A DNA stretch of 64,000 nt from Thiobacillus sp. (GCA_016124745.1 WGNC01000008.1:310001-374000); one strand, 5' to 3'. Positions 38,357-47,541 are shown, counted from the stretch's first letter. Made by a program: numbers and translations. Notes: generated by a model from the letters alone, not told the origin.

Positions 38357-39216
38357 TGCAGCATTTCGGACAGTGCCTGACGGTACTGCCGCGTCAGCGG
38401 GTGCGCACTGCCCAGCAGGTCGAACAGCGCCAGCAGGCTGGTGCGCCCGATATCGTGGCGGTAGCTGCGGTCGGTGCGGGCGATCCGCAGCAGGGCGTCC
38501 ATCGCGCCGGCATAGTCATCCGCCGCCAGCAGTACCGCAGCACGCTGGTAATGCGCTGCAAGATCATTGGCGTTCTGCGCAAGTTGCGCGTCGAGTCGGT
38601 CCAGCGGCGGCGCCTGACGCGCGGTTTCGACCAGACCGAGGTGCGCGTGCAGGCGAGCAATTTCGGGCTCGGTCCGCGCCGCGGGCGGCAGGCTGTCAAG
38701 CAGCTTCAGCGCCTGTTCGCTGTCGCCCTCGCTCCACAGCAGTTTGGCGAGGTCGCGCGGGATGGCGAGATTGTCGGGTTCGGCCATGGCCGCGTTGGCG
38801 AGCAGCATGCGTGCCTGCTGGACGTTGCCCGATTTCCAGGCCGCCACGCCGAGCGCGTGGGCACGGTTGGCGTCGCCGGCGATGAAGCGGTCGAGCACTT
38901 CACGGAAACTGCTGTCGGGGTCGGCGCCATGGATGGTATGGGCCACTTCGCCGCGCCAGAAAAATTTCACCGTGGGCACCGAGTTCACGCTGAAGCGCCG
39001 TGCCAGTTCCGGCAGTTCGTCGGCGTTCAGCATGACGAGCAGGAACTTGCCGCCGTATTCCGCGGCGAGCTTGACCAGGCGCGGCATCAGGATGAAACAG
39101 GGGCCTGCCATGGGGGTCCAGAAATGCACGAGCACCGGCCCCTTGTGCGAGTTTTCCAGCACCAGACGGTTGAAGTTCTCAGCGCTGGCATCGAAGACAT
39201 AGGGGGACAGGGCCAT
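38353..39216 (-). CDS. Thioredoxin/TPR co-chaperone (YbbN/CnoX-like)
   Basis: The 287-residue protein has an N-terminal thioredoxin fold (FDASAENFNRLVLENSHKGPVLVHFW) and a C-terminal TPR-like half. The site where CxxC normally stands reads AGPC, so the first Cys is lost and ordinary disulfide exchange is unlikely; this agrees with the CnoX-type chaperedoxin idea. ATG 39216 shares one base with the pip stop (TGATG). Substrates would be unfolded proteins handed to chaperonins, by analogy with E. coli. Confidence 0.85.
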   Translation of the reverse strand: MALSPYVFDASAENFNRLVLENSHKGPVLVHFWTPMAGPCFILMPRLVKLAAEYGGKFLLVMLNADELPELARRFSVNSVPTVKFFWRGEVAHTIHGADPDSSFREVLDRFIAGDANRAHALGVAAWKSGNVQQARMLLANAAMAEPDNLAIPRDLAKLLWSEGDSEQALKLLDSLPPAARTEPEIARLHAHLGLVETARQAPPLDRLDAQLAQNANDLAAHYQRAAVLLAADDYAGAMDALLRIARTDRSYRHDIGRTSLLALFDLLGSAHPLTRQYRQALSEMLH

Positions 39217-40235
39217 CAGGCGAAGCCCCCGGTCCGGGCGAAGGCATCGCAGGCGGCAACCAGTTCGCGCGCGATGCCGGGCTCGAACGCCGAGTGGCCG
39301 GCGTCCGCGACGACGACATAGCGCGCTTCGGGCCAGGCCCGCGCCAGTTCGTCGGCCGACACGATGGGACAGACGGCGTCGTAACGCCCCTGCACGATGA
39401 CGGCCGGGATGCGGCGAAGTCGGTCGACGCCCGAAAGCAGGCTGTTGTCGGGGAGGAAAATGTTGTTGACGAAGTAATGCGCCTCGATGCGCGCCAGCGA
39501 GAGCGCGGTTTTCTCGCTGCCGAACGCGGAGACGAGATCGGGGTTGGGCAGCAGGGTGGAGCACGACGCCTCGAAGCTGGCCCACCGAAAAGCGGCAGGC
39601 TGGTGGATGGCCGGGTCGGGGTCGACCAGACGACGGTGGTAGGCCGTCAGCAGGTCGTGCCGTTCGTCCGGTGGGATGAATTCGGCCAGTTGCCGCTGGG
39701 CTTCGGGAAAGAAGGCACGGATGCCATACAGAAACCAGTCGATCTCGCTTTTGCGGCACAGGAAGATGCCGCGCAGCACCATTCCGCGGCAACATTCGGG
39801 ATGCGCCTCGGCGTAGGCGAGCGCCAGGGTCGAGCCCCACGAACCACCGAACACCAGCCAGGTTGCGATGCCGAGTTCGCACCGCAGCGCTTCCATGTCT
39901 GCAATCAGGTGTGGCGTGGTGTTGTCGGTAAGCTCGCCGTGCGGAATGCAGCGTCCACTACCGCGCTGGTCGAACAAAATGATGCGGTAGCGTGCCGGGT
40001 CGAAGAACCGGCGCTGTATTGGCGAGGTGCCCGAACCGGGGCCGCCGTGCACGAACACCACCGGGATGCCCTCTGGGTTGCCGGAGGTTTCCCAGTAGAT
40101 GCGGTGAACGCCTGCAGTTTCGAGCATGCCGCTGGCGTAAGGCGTAATCGGGGGATAAAGCGAGGTTGCGGACGATTGATCGTCTTTGCCCCCACTAGCT
40201 GCCCCCTGCGGGGCCAGCGCGGAAATTTCTGACAT
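39216..40235 (-). CDS. pip: Proline iminopeptidase
   Basis: This alpha/beta-hydrolase (338 residues from ATG 40235) removes N-terminal proline. It has the oxyanion motif HGGPGSG, the nucleophile elbow GGSWGS (catalytic Ser), DQRGSGR and a late ADAGHSAFEPG (catalytic His). The S33 family core begins at LYPPITPYASGML; residues before it are variable, so the start is not certain. It is translationally linked to the thioredoxin-like gene. Confidence 0.92.
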   Translation of the reverse strand: MSEISALAPQGAASGGKDDQSSATSLYPPITPYASGMLETAGVHRIYWETSGNPEGIPVVFVHGGPGSGTSPIQRRFFDPARYRIILFDQRGSGRCIPHGELTDNTTPHLIADMEALRCELGIATWLVFGGSWGSTLALAYAEAHPECCRGMVLRGIFLCRKSEIDWFLYGIRAFFPEAQRQLAEFIPPDERHDLLTAYHRRLVDPDPAIHQPAAFRWASFEASCSTLLPNPDLVSAFGSEKTALSLARIEAHYFVNNIFLPDNSLLSGVDRLRRIPAVIVQGRYDAVCPIVSADELARAWPEARYVVVADAGHSAFEPGIARELVAACDAFARTGGFA

Positions 40236-40353
40236 GTAGGCAGTACCAAGCGATTGAGTTTCGCATAATATCGTGGACATCCATGGACGCTGACAAAACG
40301 ACTGAACCTTCGACTGGACCGGCAAGCGGGCGAGCCGCTGCTTTCCCACTGCA

Positions 40354-41454
40354 ATGATCTCCCCATTCAGATTCGCCCATGCCGCCCACGCCGAGTGGAC
40401 GCAGGCCGCGCAGGCCTGCATGCATCAACTGGGTGCGATCCCTTCGACGGCGACACTGGGTTTTCTCTATGTAACCGATGCCTGGGTGGGCGAACTCGAG
40501 GCGATCCTGGCGTTCTTCAAGAGCACGACCGGCGTGCCGCACTGGACCGGCAGTGTGGGCGTGGGCATTTGTGCCACCGGGGTGGAATATCTCGAACAGC
40601 CGGCGATGGCCGTGATGCTAGGTGAGTTCCTCGCCGACGATTTCAGCATGTTGCCGCTGCTGCGCACCCCGCAGGACGTCGACGCGCAGCCGCTGGATGG
40701 CTACTTCGCGCTGGTGCATGGCGATCCGGCGAACAGCCGCATGCAGGAACTGATCGAGGGACTGGGCGCGCGGGTGACGAGCGGTTTTGTCGTCGGCGGC
40801 CTGTCGAGTTCCGGCAGCGAGACTGCGCAGATTTGCGATGGCGTGGTGAGCGGCGGCCTGTCCGGCGTGTTGTTCAGCGAACGAGTGAACCTGGCGACGC
40901 GGCTGACCCAGGGCGTTTCGCCGCTGGGGCCGCGCCACCGCGTCACCGCCGCCAACAAGAACGTGATCGGCAGCCTCGATCATCGTCCCGCGCTCGATGT
41001 CATGAAGGAGGAAATCGGCGAGGTGCTCGCACGCGACCTGCGGCGCGCTGCCGGCTATATCTTCATCGGGCTGCCGGTGCAGGGATCGGACACCGGCGAC
41101 TATCTGGTGCGCAATATCCTGGGCGTCGACCCGCAAAACAACCTGGTGGCAGTTGGCGAGTATGTCGAGCCGGGGGATGAGGTGCTGTTTTGCCGCCGTG
41201 ACCAGCAAACGGCTGAAGAAGACCTGCTGCGGATGCTCCCGGCCATTGGCAGGCAGCTGAACGCGCCGATACGTGGCGGCGTGTATTATTCTTGCCTGGG
41301 GCGCGGCCAGCACATGTTCGGCGCACCGAACCGGGAACTGGAACTGATTCGTGACGCCCTGGGAGATTTCCCGCTGGTCGGGTTCTTTGCCAACGGTGAA
41401 ATTTCCCACAACCGCTTGTACGGTTACACGGGCGTTCTAACCCTGTTTGGCTGA
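40354..41454 (+). CDS. FIST sensory-domain protein
   Basis: The 366-residue protein has FIST N and FIST C domains: TGSVGVGICATGVEYLEQPAM, GFVVGGLSSSGS, and at the end GVYYSCLGRGQHMFG...VGFFANGEISH...YTGVLTLFG. FIST domains are proposed small-ligand (amino-acid) sensors, usually near signalling proteins; here a GGDEF-EAL gene lies two genes downstream. No membrane segment is present. Confidence 0.9.
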   Translation: MISPFRFAHAAHAEWTQAAQACMHQLGAIPSTATLGFLYVTDAWVGELEAILAFFKSTTGVPHWTGSVGVGICATGVEYLEQPAMAVMLGEFLADDFSMLPLLRTPQDVDAQPLDGYFALVHGDPANSRMQELIEGLGARVTSGFVVGGLSSSGSETAQICDGVVSGGLSGVLFSERVNLATRLTQGVSPLGPRHRVTAANKNVIGSLDHRPALDVMKEEIGEVLARDLRRAAGYIFIGLPVQGSDTGDYLVRNILGVDPQNNLVAVGEYVEPGDEVLFCRRDQQTAEEDLLRMLPAIGRQLNAPIRGGVYYSCLGRGQHMFGAPNRELELIRDALGDFPLVGFFANGEISHNRLYGYTGVLTLFG

Positions 41455-41479
41455 GTTGACAAAAAACACGGAGACAACC

Positions 41480-41743
41480 ATGAGCTCACACGCACTGAAG
41501 GAAGACGAAATCCGCTTGTTGCGCGATGAAATCGAATTGCTGATGAATGAACGTCGCCAGTTGTTGCAGGTGACGGGCGCGGCGGCGGTGTTCGTCGCCA
41601 ACCTCGACACAGAAACGCTGCCGGATGAAGCCGATACCATCGACGCGGCGGAAATGCTGGCCGAGCAGCTGAACGGCCTGTCCGAAGAAACCCTCAAGGA
41701 CGCACTGGAGTCGGTGCGTGCAGAAATGGATCCTGCCGCCTAA
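41480..41743 (+). CDS. Small helical hypothetical protein
   Basis: This 87-residue protein begins MSSHALKEDEIRLLRDEIELLMNERRQL, a long charged helix that could form a coiled coil, followed by an acidic C-terminus. ATG 41480 has GGAGAC five bases upstream; a Met 11 codons upstream lies inside the FIST gene. Its position between the FIST and c-di-GMP genes suggests a signalling adaptor, but no family is recognised. Confidence 0.7.
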   Translation: MSSHALKEDEIRLLRDEIELLMNERRQLLQVTGAAAVFVANLDTETLPDEADTIDAAEMLAEQLNGLSEETLKDALESVRAEMDPAA

Positions 41744-41748
41744 CACGC

Positions 41749-43989
41749 GTGCGCACCTTGCCCCGTCTGGCAATGCCAACCCCCTCCAGGGTCGGGCGAC
41801 TTTTGCTGATTACGGGCCTGACGGCAGTCATCTACGCCCTGGCGGGCTGGGTCAGCATCAAACTTGCAGCGTATATGGCCACGGTGGTCGCCGTGGTCTG
41901 GCTGGCTGCGGGGGTCGGTGCGGTGGCAAGTCTGCGTTTCGGCGCGGCGGGCGTGGCGGGCGTGCTGTTGGGGTCGTTCGCTGTCCACACCCAGTTTCTG
42001 CCGCCGGACGACGCCTTGCGCCTGGCGCTCGGCGCGGCAGCGGGGGCGGCGATCATGGGCTATCTGCCGCGCTACCTGCAGCCCTTCAGCCCTACCCTCG
42101 ATTACGTGTCCAGCGTCGCCAAGTTCACGCTGGTTGCTGCCCCGCTGGCTTGCGCGGTGAGTGCACTGGCGGGGATCGCCAACCTGCACTTCTATGGCGG
42201 CCTACCTGCCGGCATGGTGATGCAGGGCTTGTGGGTATGGGGGCTGGGCGACCTGCTGGGTGTCTACCTGATCGCTCCGCTGTTGCTGACAGCGTCGCGC
42301 TGGGATCTGTTGCCAACCAACCGGGGCGCCCGACTGGAAGCGCTGGTGCTGGTGCTGGGCATGCTGATCCTGACCCGGCTGATGATGCAGTATGTCAATC
42401 TGCTGCGGCCAGCCGAAATTGTCCTGTTCGTCCTGTTGCCGGGCGTGCTGTGGGCGGCCCTGCGGTTTTCCGTCATCGGCGCGAGCCTCGCCATTTTCCT
42501 TTCTGCGCTGATCGTGCTGGGTGTCGGCGTCGTGTCGTTCGGCGGGCTGAGTGGCGCCACCACGCCGCGCGACGTGTATGCGCTCCAGATCAGCATGATG
42601 ACCATGGCGCTGGGCGGGCTGTTCGTGTCGGCTGCGCTGGCCGAGCGGCGCTATTCCGAAATGCGACTCGACATGCTGGCCAATCACGATCCCTTGACCG
42701 GCCTGCCCAACCGCTCGTATTTCCAGGATTTTCTCGGCCACGCGCTGGCGCACGCACAGCGCGGTCAATCGCAGGTGTCGCTGCTGTTCATCGACCTCGA
42801 CCGCTTCAAGCATATCAACGATTCGCAGGGCCACGTGGTGGGCGATCAGGTGCTGCGCGTGGTGGCCGACAGGCTGCGTGAAAATTTGCGGGCCGATGAT
42901 TTCGTCGCGCGTCTGGGGGGCGACGAATTCGCCGTCATCCTGACCCATCCGCCCGCCTCGCGCGCTGCAAGCCGGGTGGCAGGCAAGCTGATGCAAGCGC
43001 TGTCCGAATCGTTCAAGCTCGATCAGCGGCGCTATGCCATTTCGGCCAGCATCGGTATCAGCGTCTACCCGGACGATGGCCTGGATGCGCATACCCTGCT
43101 GCGCCAGGCCGATCTGGCGATGTATCAGGCCAAGCAACGCCGCAGCGGGTTTGAGTATTTCAGTGTCGAGCTGAACAATGTGGCACAACAGCAACTGTCC
43201 CTGGAAACCGGCCTGCGTCATGCGCTGGAAAGAAATGAACTGGCGCTGGTCTACCAGCCCAAGGTCGATCTGCTCAGCGGCAAGGTCGTGGGGCTGGAAG
43301 CGCTGGCGCGCTGGCTTTCCCGCTCGAGGGGCATGATCAGCCCCGCCCAGTTCATCCCGGTGGCCGAGGAAACCGGCCTGATCCTGCCGCTGGGACGCTG
43401 GGCAGTGCGGGCTGCCTGCGAGCAATGGATTGCCTGGCGCGATGCCGGGCTGGCCCCGCCGCCAGTCGCCATCAATCTGTCGCCACGCCAGTTTTCCGAT
43501 GCGCGCCTGATCGCGGACATCGACGCGGCGCTGACCGAGACCGGTATGGAACCCGCCTATCTGCAACTGGAAGTGACCGAGAGTGCCGCCATGGAGAATC
43601 CCGAACGCACGTTCAGCATGCTGGACGCGCTGCGCCAACGCGGCCTGCACGTATATATCGACGACTTCGGCACCGGACATTCCAACCTAGCGCAATTGAA
43701 GCGGATGCCGATCGATGCGTTGAAAATCGACAAGAGCTTTGTCGACGATGTGCTGACCGACAGCGACGACGCCGAGATCGCCAACGCCATCATTCGCCTG
43801 TCGCACGCACTGAATCTGCGCGTGGTGGCCGAAGGTGTGGAGACGCCCGAGCAGGTGGCGTTTCTGAAGGGGCAGGGGTGCGACGAAATCCAGGGCTATG
43901 TGGTTGCCAAGCCCTTGCCGCCGGACAAGGTGAGCGAGTTGTTTGCGCAGACCTTCAGCTTTGACCGAGTGCTGGTCTCAAACGTCTGA
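41749..43989 (+). CDS. MASE1-GGDEF-EAL c-di-GMP protein
   Basis: The 746-residue membrane protein has an N-terminal MASE1-like sensor with about eight helices (residues ~1-290), a GGDEF domain with intact RLGGDEFAV near residue 388, and an EAL domain with EAL in GLEALARW near 516 and DDFGTGHSNLAQLK. Both domains keep catalytic residues, so it may have both cyclase and phosphodiesterase activity. The start is a GTG at 41749, with ATG 41773 as alternative. It probably belongs to an operon with FIST and the small helical gene. Confidence 0.93.
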   Translation: MRTLPRLAMPTPSRVGRLLLITGLTAVIYALAGWVSIKLAAYMATVVAVVWLAAGVGAVASLRFGAAGVAGVLLGSFAVHTQFLPPDDALRLALGAAAGAAIMGYLPRYLQPFSPTLDYVSSVAKFTLVAAPLACAVSALAGIANLHFYGGLPAGMVMQGLWVWGLGDLLGVYLIAPLLLTASRWDLLPTNRGARLEALVLVLGMLILTRLMMQYVNLLRPAEIVLFVLLPGVLWAALRFSVIGASLAIFLSALIVLGVGVVSFGGLSGATTPRDVYALQISMMTMALGGLFVSAALAERRYSEMRLDMLANHDPLTGLPNRSYFQDFLGHALAHAQRGQSQVSLLFIDLDRFKHINDSQGHVVGDQVLRVVADRLRENLRADDFVARLGGDEFAVILTHPPASRAASRVAGKLMQALSESFKLDQRRYAISASIGISVYPDDGLDAHTLLRQADLAMYQAKQRRSGFEYFSVELNNVAQQQLSLETGLRHALERNELALVYQPKVDLLSGKVVGLEALARWLSRSRGMISPAQFIPVAEETGLILPLGRWAVRAACEQWIAWRDAGLAPPPVAINLSPRQFSDARLIADIDAALTETGMEPAYLQLEVTESAAMENPERTFSMLDALRQRGLHVYIDDFGTGHSNLAQLKRMPIDALKIDKSFVDDVLTDSDDAEIANAIIRLSHALNLRVVAEGVETPEQVAFLKGQGCDEIQGYVVAKPLPPDKVSELFAQTFSFDRVLVSNV

Positions 43990-44067
43990 TCGCCCATGCA
44001 CCAAGCCGCGCTCGATAGCGAGGGGGCGCTGGCAGCATGGAGCAACCCGGCCTGGAACGGGTGTGAA

Positions 44068-45081
44068 CTATGGGAGGGCTTCCAGCAATTCCCGCAACAC
44101 GACAATGAAACGCGCGTTGTCCTCGGGCAGCGCGGTGGTCACGCGCATATAGCCCGGCCCGAATCTGGGGTCATTCAGCGGCTTGATCAGGATGCCGTGA
44201 GCTTTCAGCCCTTCGGCGATCATCGATGCATCGTGCGGTGCGAAATCGGCCAGGAAGAAATAGGTTTCCGAAGGGAAGCTTCTCACCCCCAGTCGCTCCA
44301 GTTCTTTGGCGAGCGCTGCGGCCCACCCCCTGAGTTCGCTGGCGCGTTCGACGATTTTGTCCTCGTGCATCAGGGTTGCGATTGCGGCGGCCTGGCTTGC
44401 GCGCGCGAGCGGGTAGGCGTCGTTGTTGTGGTTCAGGTCATCCGCCAGCGCTGCGGGCAGAACCGCGTAGCCCACCCGGAAGCCGGCCAGGCTGTGCGCC
44501 TTGGATAGCGTGCGCGTGACGATCAGGTTGGAAAAGCGCGGCACCCAATCTGCAACGCTCTGGCCGGCCATCCCGATGAAGGCTTCGTCGACAAGAAACC
44601 ATGTGTCGGGGTAGCGCAGCAGCAGGGTGGGCAGCAGCGTCATGTCGAAAGTGCCGCCGTTGGGGTTGTTCGGATTGACGATCACCGCGAGCGTGGTGCC
44701 GGCGGGAATGACGAGCTGGCCAAGATCGAACGCGAAATCGGCCTCGGGCTGCAGCCTTGTCTCTGTATAGGCTTGTGCGATTTCCGGGAAAAGCACGTAG
44801 GTCGGCGTCAGCAGGTGAACCTGCTGGCCGAGTCGCTGAAAGATCTGGCGCAAGATCAGTTCCGAGCCGGCGTTGATGTGGATGAGGCGTTCCGGCACGC
44901 CGAGCCGCTGCGCGATGAGCTGTCGCAGCGGTCCGGAGTAGGGCTCGGTGTAATAGTTGCTCTTGGGCAGCGCTGTCGTGGCGGCGGCGATGGCTTCGTC
45001 GATCGGCGGCAGCGGGTTTTCGCACAGCAGGAGCTTGATGCCGTGGAAACTGCCGCCGCCTTTTTCGTGTGTGCTGGTCAT
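44068..45081 (-). CDS. Histidinol-phosphate-like aminotransferase (class I/II PLP)
   Basis: The 337-residue PLP enzyme has the Schiff-base lysine in TLSKAHSLAGFRVGY (Lys194), the Asp of VDEAF (165), NPNNPNGG for substrate carboxylate, and an arginine near the end (GYMRVT). It resembles HisC more than aspartate aminotransferases, but no his genes are nearby, so the true substrate may be another amino acid or phosphonate. The gene is flanked by the repeat-rich region upstream. Confidence 0.85.
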   Translation of the reverse strand: MTSTHEKGGGSFHGIKLLLCENPLPPIDEAIAAATTALPKSNYYTEPYSGPLRQLIAQRLGVPERLIHINAGSELILRQIFQRLGQQVHLLTPTYVLFPEIAQAYTETRLQPEADFAFDLGQLVIPAGTTLAVIVNPNNPNGGTFDMTLLPTLLLRYPDTWFLVDEAFIGMAGQSVADWVPRFSNLIVTRTLSKAHSLAGFRVGYAVLPAALADDLNHNNDAYPLARASQAAAIATLMHEDKIVERASELRGWAAALAKELERLGVRSFPSETYFFLADFAPHDASMIAEGLKAHGILIKPLNDPRFGPGYMRVTTALPEDNARFIVVLRELLEALP

Positions 45082-45118
45082 GGGGTTCTCGTATTGATCC
45101 GGCCGAGTGAAGTTTGAA

Positions 45119-45180
45119 GTCCGTTCGTCCTGAGATTGTCGAAGGATAAACGGGCTTCGCCAAGCTCCGGGCGAACGGAC
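45119..45180. repeat. Inverted-repeat element A (REP-like)
   Basis: Terminal arms GTCCGTTCG (45119-45127) and CGAACGGAC (45172-45180) bound a 62-bp element containing TCCTGAGATTGTCGAAGGA. Sequences of this type occur as dispersed palindromic repeats in many bacterial genomes. It lies 38 bp upstream of the aminotransferase start. Confidence 0.7.
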
Positions 45181-45215
45181 CTAATTAATCAGCGTCTCCG
45201 TAGTTGACATTCATT

Positions 45216-45297
45216 ATTGAGACGGCCGGATGATGTTTGAACCGGTAAGGTATTTTTCCGTCGTCCTGAGCAGGTCAGTCTGCTGAGCCGTCTCAAT
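45216..45297. repeat. Inverted-repeat element B
   Basis: An 82-bp element is bounded by perfect 11-bp arms ATTGAGACGGC (45216-45226) and GCCGTCTCAAT (45287-45297). It has an inner small hairpin near 45270. It contains no ORF of note. Confidence 0.75.
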
Positions 45298-45315
45298 AGA
45301 ACGCTGTTCGTAATG

Positions 45316-45406
45316 GCTATTGATTCGGCCCCTCGTGCTGCCACACGCAGCCGGGGCATGCCAGGTTTCAATAACACTTCAAACTTCATCAGGCCGAATC
45401 AATAGC
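45316..45406. repeat. Inverted-repeat element C
   Basis: Perfect 15-bp arms GCTATTGATTCGGCC (45316-45330) and GGCCGAATCAATAGC (45392-45406) bound a 91-bp element. The inner sequence ACTTCAAACTTCA (45376-45388) is the reverse complement of a stretch just left of element A (45108-45120). The rest of the gap to 45530 holds a 17-bp palindrome (45429-45445) and nothing else recognisable. Confidence 0.8.
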
Positions 45407-45530
45407 AATGGAAAATGGACGCTACTGTGCGGTGCGTCGCACCGCTTGTGAAATGGATGGTTCGAAACCTTTTCATTGACATACTCAATGGGGATCTGAC
45501 GTCCCGGCTCCCCCTGTCCGGCCGATGAGC

Positions 45531-45968
45531 TCAGGTTCTGGCGGCCTCGGGTTCGCACGCATGCGCATTGGCGCCGCAGTTACGCAGGTGTTCTCCGAGC
45601 TGAACGAACTGCGCAAATAGCGTCGTCCGCAGAGGCTCATCCGCCACCGTCTCGTCGAGCGCCAGTTGCATGCACAACAGCCATTGGTCGCGTTCCTCCG
45701 GGCCGATGGCGTAAGGGAAGTGGCGCCGCCTCAGCATGGGATGGCCATGCTTCTCGACATAGCGCTGCGGACCGCCCAGCCAGCCCGACAGGAAATCGAA
45801 CAGCTTGTTGCCGGACTCGGTGAGGTCGGCCGGATGGATCTTGCGCGCGGCATAGGCCTCGGGCAATTTATCCATCCGTTCATAGAAGCGGTCGACCAGC
45901 TTGCGGATGGCCGCATCGCCGCCAATGCGCTGATAGGGAGACACGTCAGGTGGGTTCATCGCGTGCAT
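45531..45968 (-). CDS. Group II truncated haemoglobin
   Basis: The 145-residue globin has SPYQRIGGDAAIRKLVDRFYERM, the haem-pocket and proximal-helix block HGHPMLRRRHFPYAIG, and LAL...LRTTLF at the end, as in YjbI/GlbO-type group II trHbs linked to O2 or NO handling. The C-terminus has two extra cysteines (NCGANAHAC). ATG 45968 follows GAGGTGA. It is the last gene of the cyd operon, 4 bp after the ybgE-like gene. Confidence 0.88.
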   Translation of the reverse strand: MHAMNPPDVSPYQRIGGDAAIRKLVDRFYERMDKLPEAYAARKIHPADLTESGNKLFDFLSGWLGGPQRYVEKHGHPMLRRRHFPYAIGPEERDQWLLCMQLALDETVADEPLRTTLFAQFVQLGEHLRNCGANAHACEPEAART

Positions 45969-45972
45969 GCAG

Positions 45973-46260
45973 TCACCTCAAAAAATACTGGATATAGAAA
46001 ACCAGCCCTAGGCCCATCAACGGCCAGGCGATCACGGGGCCGAGCGTGACCCGCAAAACTGGATTGCGTGGAATGAAGCCGACGCCATGCACGAACCCCG
46101 CCGACATGCCCCACATGATTAGCATGAGCGCGCCATGGTTGATAGAGCTACCGTCAGCGCTGGTGAGGCCGCGCGGCAACAGGGTGATCAGCAGCATCAG
46201 CATGATTGCGACGCCAAGCGAAACGCCCCGTGCCCAGCCTTTGGCGAGCCAGCCACTCAT
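45973..46260 (-). CDS. ybgE: Cyd operon YbgE-like membrane protein
   Basis: The 95-residue protein has three hydrophobic segments and the family core MLIMWGMSAGFVHGVGFIPRNPVLR, which matches YbgE of cytochrome bd operons. ATG 46260 overlaps the FAD oxidoreductase stop (ATGA). The function of YbgE is not settled; association with the bd oxidase is inferred from repeated co-occurrence in operons. Confidence 0.8.
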   Translation of the reverse strand: MSGWLAKGWARGVSLGVAIMLMLLITLLPRGLTSADGSSINHGALMLIMWGMSAGFVHGVGFIPRNPVLRVTLGPVIAWPLMGLGLVFYIQYFLR

Positions 46261-47402
46261 GCGCGCCGGGTCTTGCGGTAGGGCCGCAGATATTGCCATT
46301 CGAAAAAGCGCTTGGCCCAGTGGAACAGGCGGCAGGGCGGCAGGACCAGCGCGCGCTTTTCGTCGCGGTAGACCAGGATGCCGCGATCGAGCGTGTCGAC
46401 GATGCAGATGAGTTCGGGCTTGAAGCGCGCGACCGGCGGTTTGCCGTCGAGTGCCCGCAGCAGGTTTTCCACGGCAGCCTTGGCCTGCAGGTCGGCGATG
46501 TGCGCCTGCTTTGGCAGCCAGTCGGGTCCGGGATAGCTGCCCGAGTCGCCGGCGACGTAAACCTTGTCTGCGCCGACGACCTGGCAATGCGCGTCGGCCT
46601 GGAAGAATCCGCCGTCGGACAGCGGCAGTCCGGCTTCACTCGCCCAGGAGGGCCCGCTCATGCCCGGCATGAACAGAATCAGGTCGGCGGGCAGGTCGCC
46701 GCCGTCGGTCCTGACCTTGTCGGCTTCGAAGCCCGTGGGCTTGTGGCCGAGGTGGGTGGCGACGTCGCGCTTGGCCATTTCGCGCAGCAGGCCGGCCACC
46801 GCCTTGTCGCCCAGGCGCTTGCCCGGTTGCTTGGCGGCATTGAAGAACACCAGCTCGAAGCGGTCGCGGCGGCCCTGTCTTCTCAATAGTGTGTCGATGC
46901 CGAACAGCAGCTCGAACATCGGGCCGCCGCGCATCGCGCCCTGCTCCTTGGGGTTGGTGCCGAATCCAAAGGCGATCGTGCCGCCGTCGAGCTTGGCCAG
47001 GCGCTCGCGGATCGCTTCAGCGGCGGGGGCGCCCTCGCAGATCGTCAGCGCATGCTCGATACCGGGCATGGCCTTGAGAAAGCGGCCGCCGCTGGCGATC
47101 AGCAGTGCATCGCCGGTCAGCGTGCCACTGTCGGTCAGCACGCTGCGTCCGCCATCCTGCAAGCCGGTGACGCGTCCGGCATGGAATTGCACTCGCTGCT
47201 CGGACAGAAACCCCGATACGTCGATGTTGAGATCGGTACCGCGCCGCAGGCCGGCGGGCACCCAGATCAGGCTGGGGTAATACATCAGCTCGGCTTTCGG
47301 GGCGACGAGCGTGATGCGCACGTCCTGATTGCGTCGACGCAATTCGCGCACCGCGGTGAGCGCGGCGAAGCCGCTGCCGATGACGACGATGTGCGGACTC
47401 AT
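46257..47402 (-). CDS. FAD-dependent oxidoreductase (SQR/NDH-2-like)
   Basis: The 381-residue flavoprotein has the dinucleotide-binding motif HIVVIGSGFAALTAVREL at the N-terminus, an ATG-like FAD motif LLIASGGRF, and VYVAGDSGS near the C-terminal half. The order of motifs fits the sulfide:quinone reductase/flavocytochrome c/NDH-2 group. The SQR catalytic cysteine trio is not obvious, so the donor (NADH, sulfide or other) stays open. It is encoded between cydX and ybgE with ATGA overlaps on both sides, so it probably feeds electrons to the quinol pool used by the bd oxidase. A signal or membrane helix is absent; it may be peripheral. Confidence 0.85.
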   Translation of the reverse strand: MSPHIVVIGSGFAALTAVRELRRRNQDVRITLVAPKAELMYYPSLIWVPAGLRRGTDLNIDVSGFLSEQRVQFHAGRVTGLQDGGRSVLTDSGTLTGDALLIASGGRFLKAMPGIEHALTICEGAPAAEAIRERLAKLDGGTIAFGFGTNPKEQGAMRGGPMFELLFGIDTLLRRQGRRDRFELVFFNAAKQPGKRLGDKAVAGLLREMAKRDVATHLGHKPTGFEADKVRTDGGDLPADLILFMPGMSGPSWASEAGLPLSDGGFFQADAHCQVVGADKVYVAGDSGSYPGPDWLPKQAHIADLQAKAAVENLLRALDGKPPVARFKPELICIVDTLDRGILVYRDEKRALVLPPCRLFHWAKRFFEWQYLRPYRKTRRA

Positions 47403-47530
47403 GACGAACTGCTTTCCAATTTCTTGCGTTCGTCGTCCAGCGCGCATTCCCTGGCGTCGCACATCATCGCGCTCATCGAGGCGAGCAGCACGGCCATGGT
47501 GACTCCGAGTATCCAGGCGAAATACCACAT
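47399..47530 (-). CDS. cydX: Cytochrome bd small subunit CydX-like
   Basis: The 43-residue protein begins MWYFAWILGVTMAVLLASMSAMM, the CydX signature with one membrane helix, and ends in a charged tail. AAGGAA lies six bases upstream. It is 11 bp after cydB, and its stop overlaps the next start (ATGA). CydX stabilises the haem sites of bd-I oxidases. It is too short for routine gene finding. Confidence 0.9.
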   Translation of the reverse strand: MWYFAWILGVTMAVLLASMSAMMCDARECALDDERKKLESSSS

Positions 47531-47541
47531 GGTGGTTCCTT

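Noticed and set aside
45107..45530. CRISPR-like array or insertion sequence
   Set aside because: The repeats are three different inverted pairs, not evenly spaced direct repeats, and there is no transposase or cas gene.
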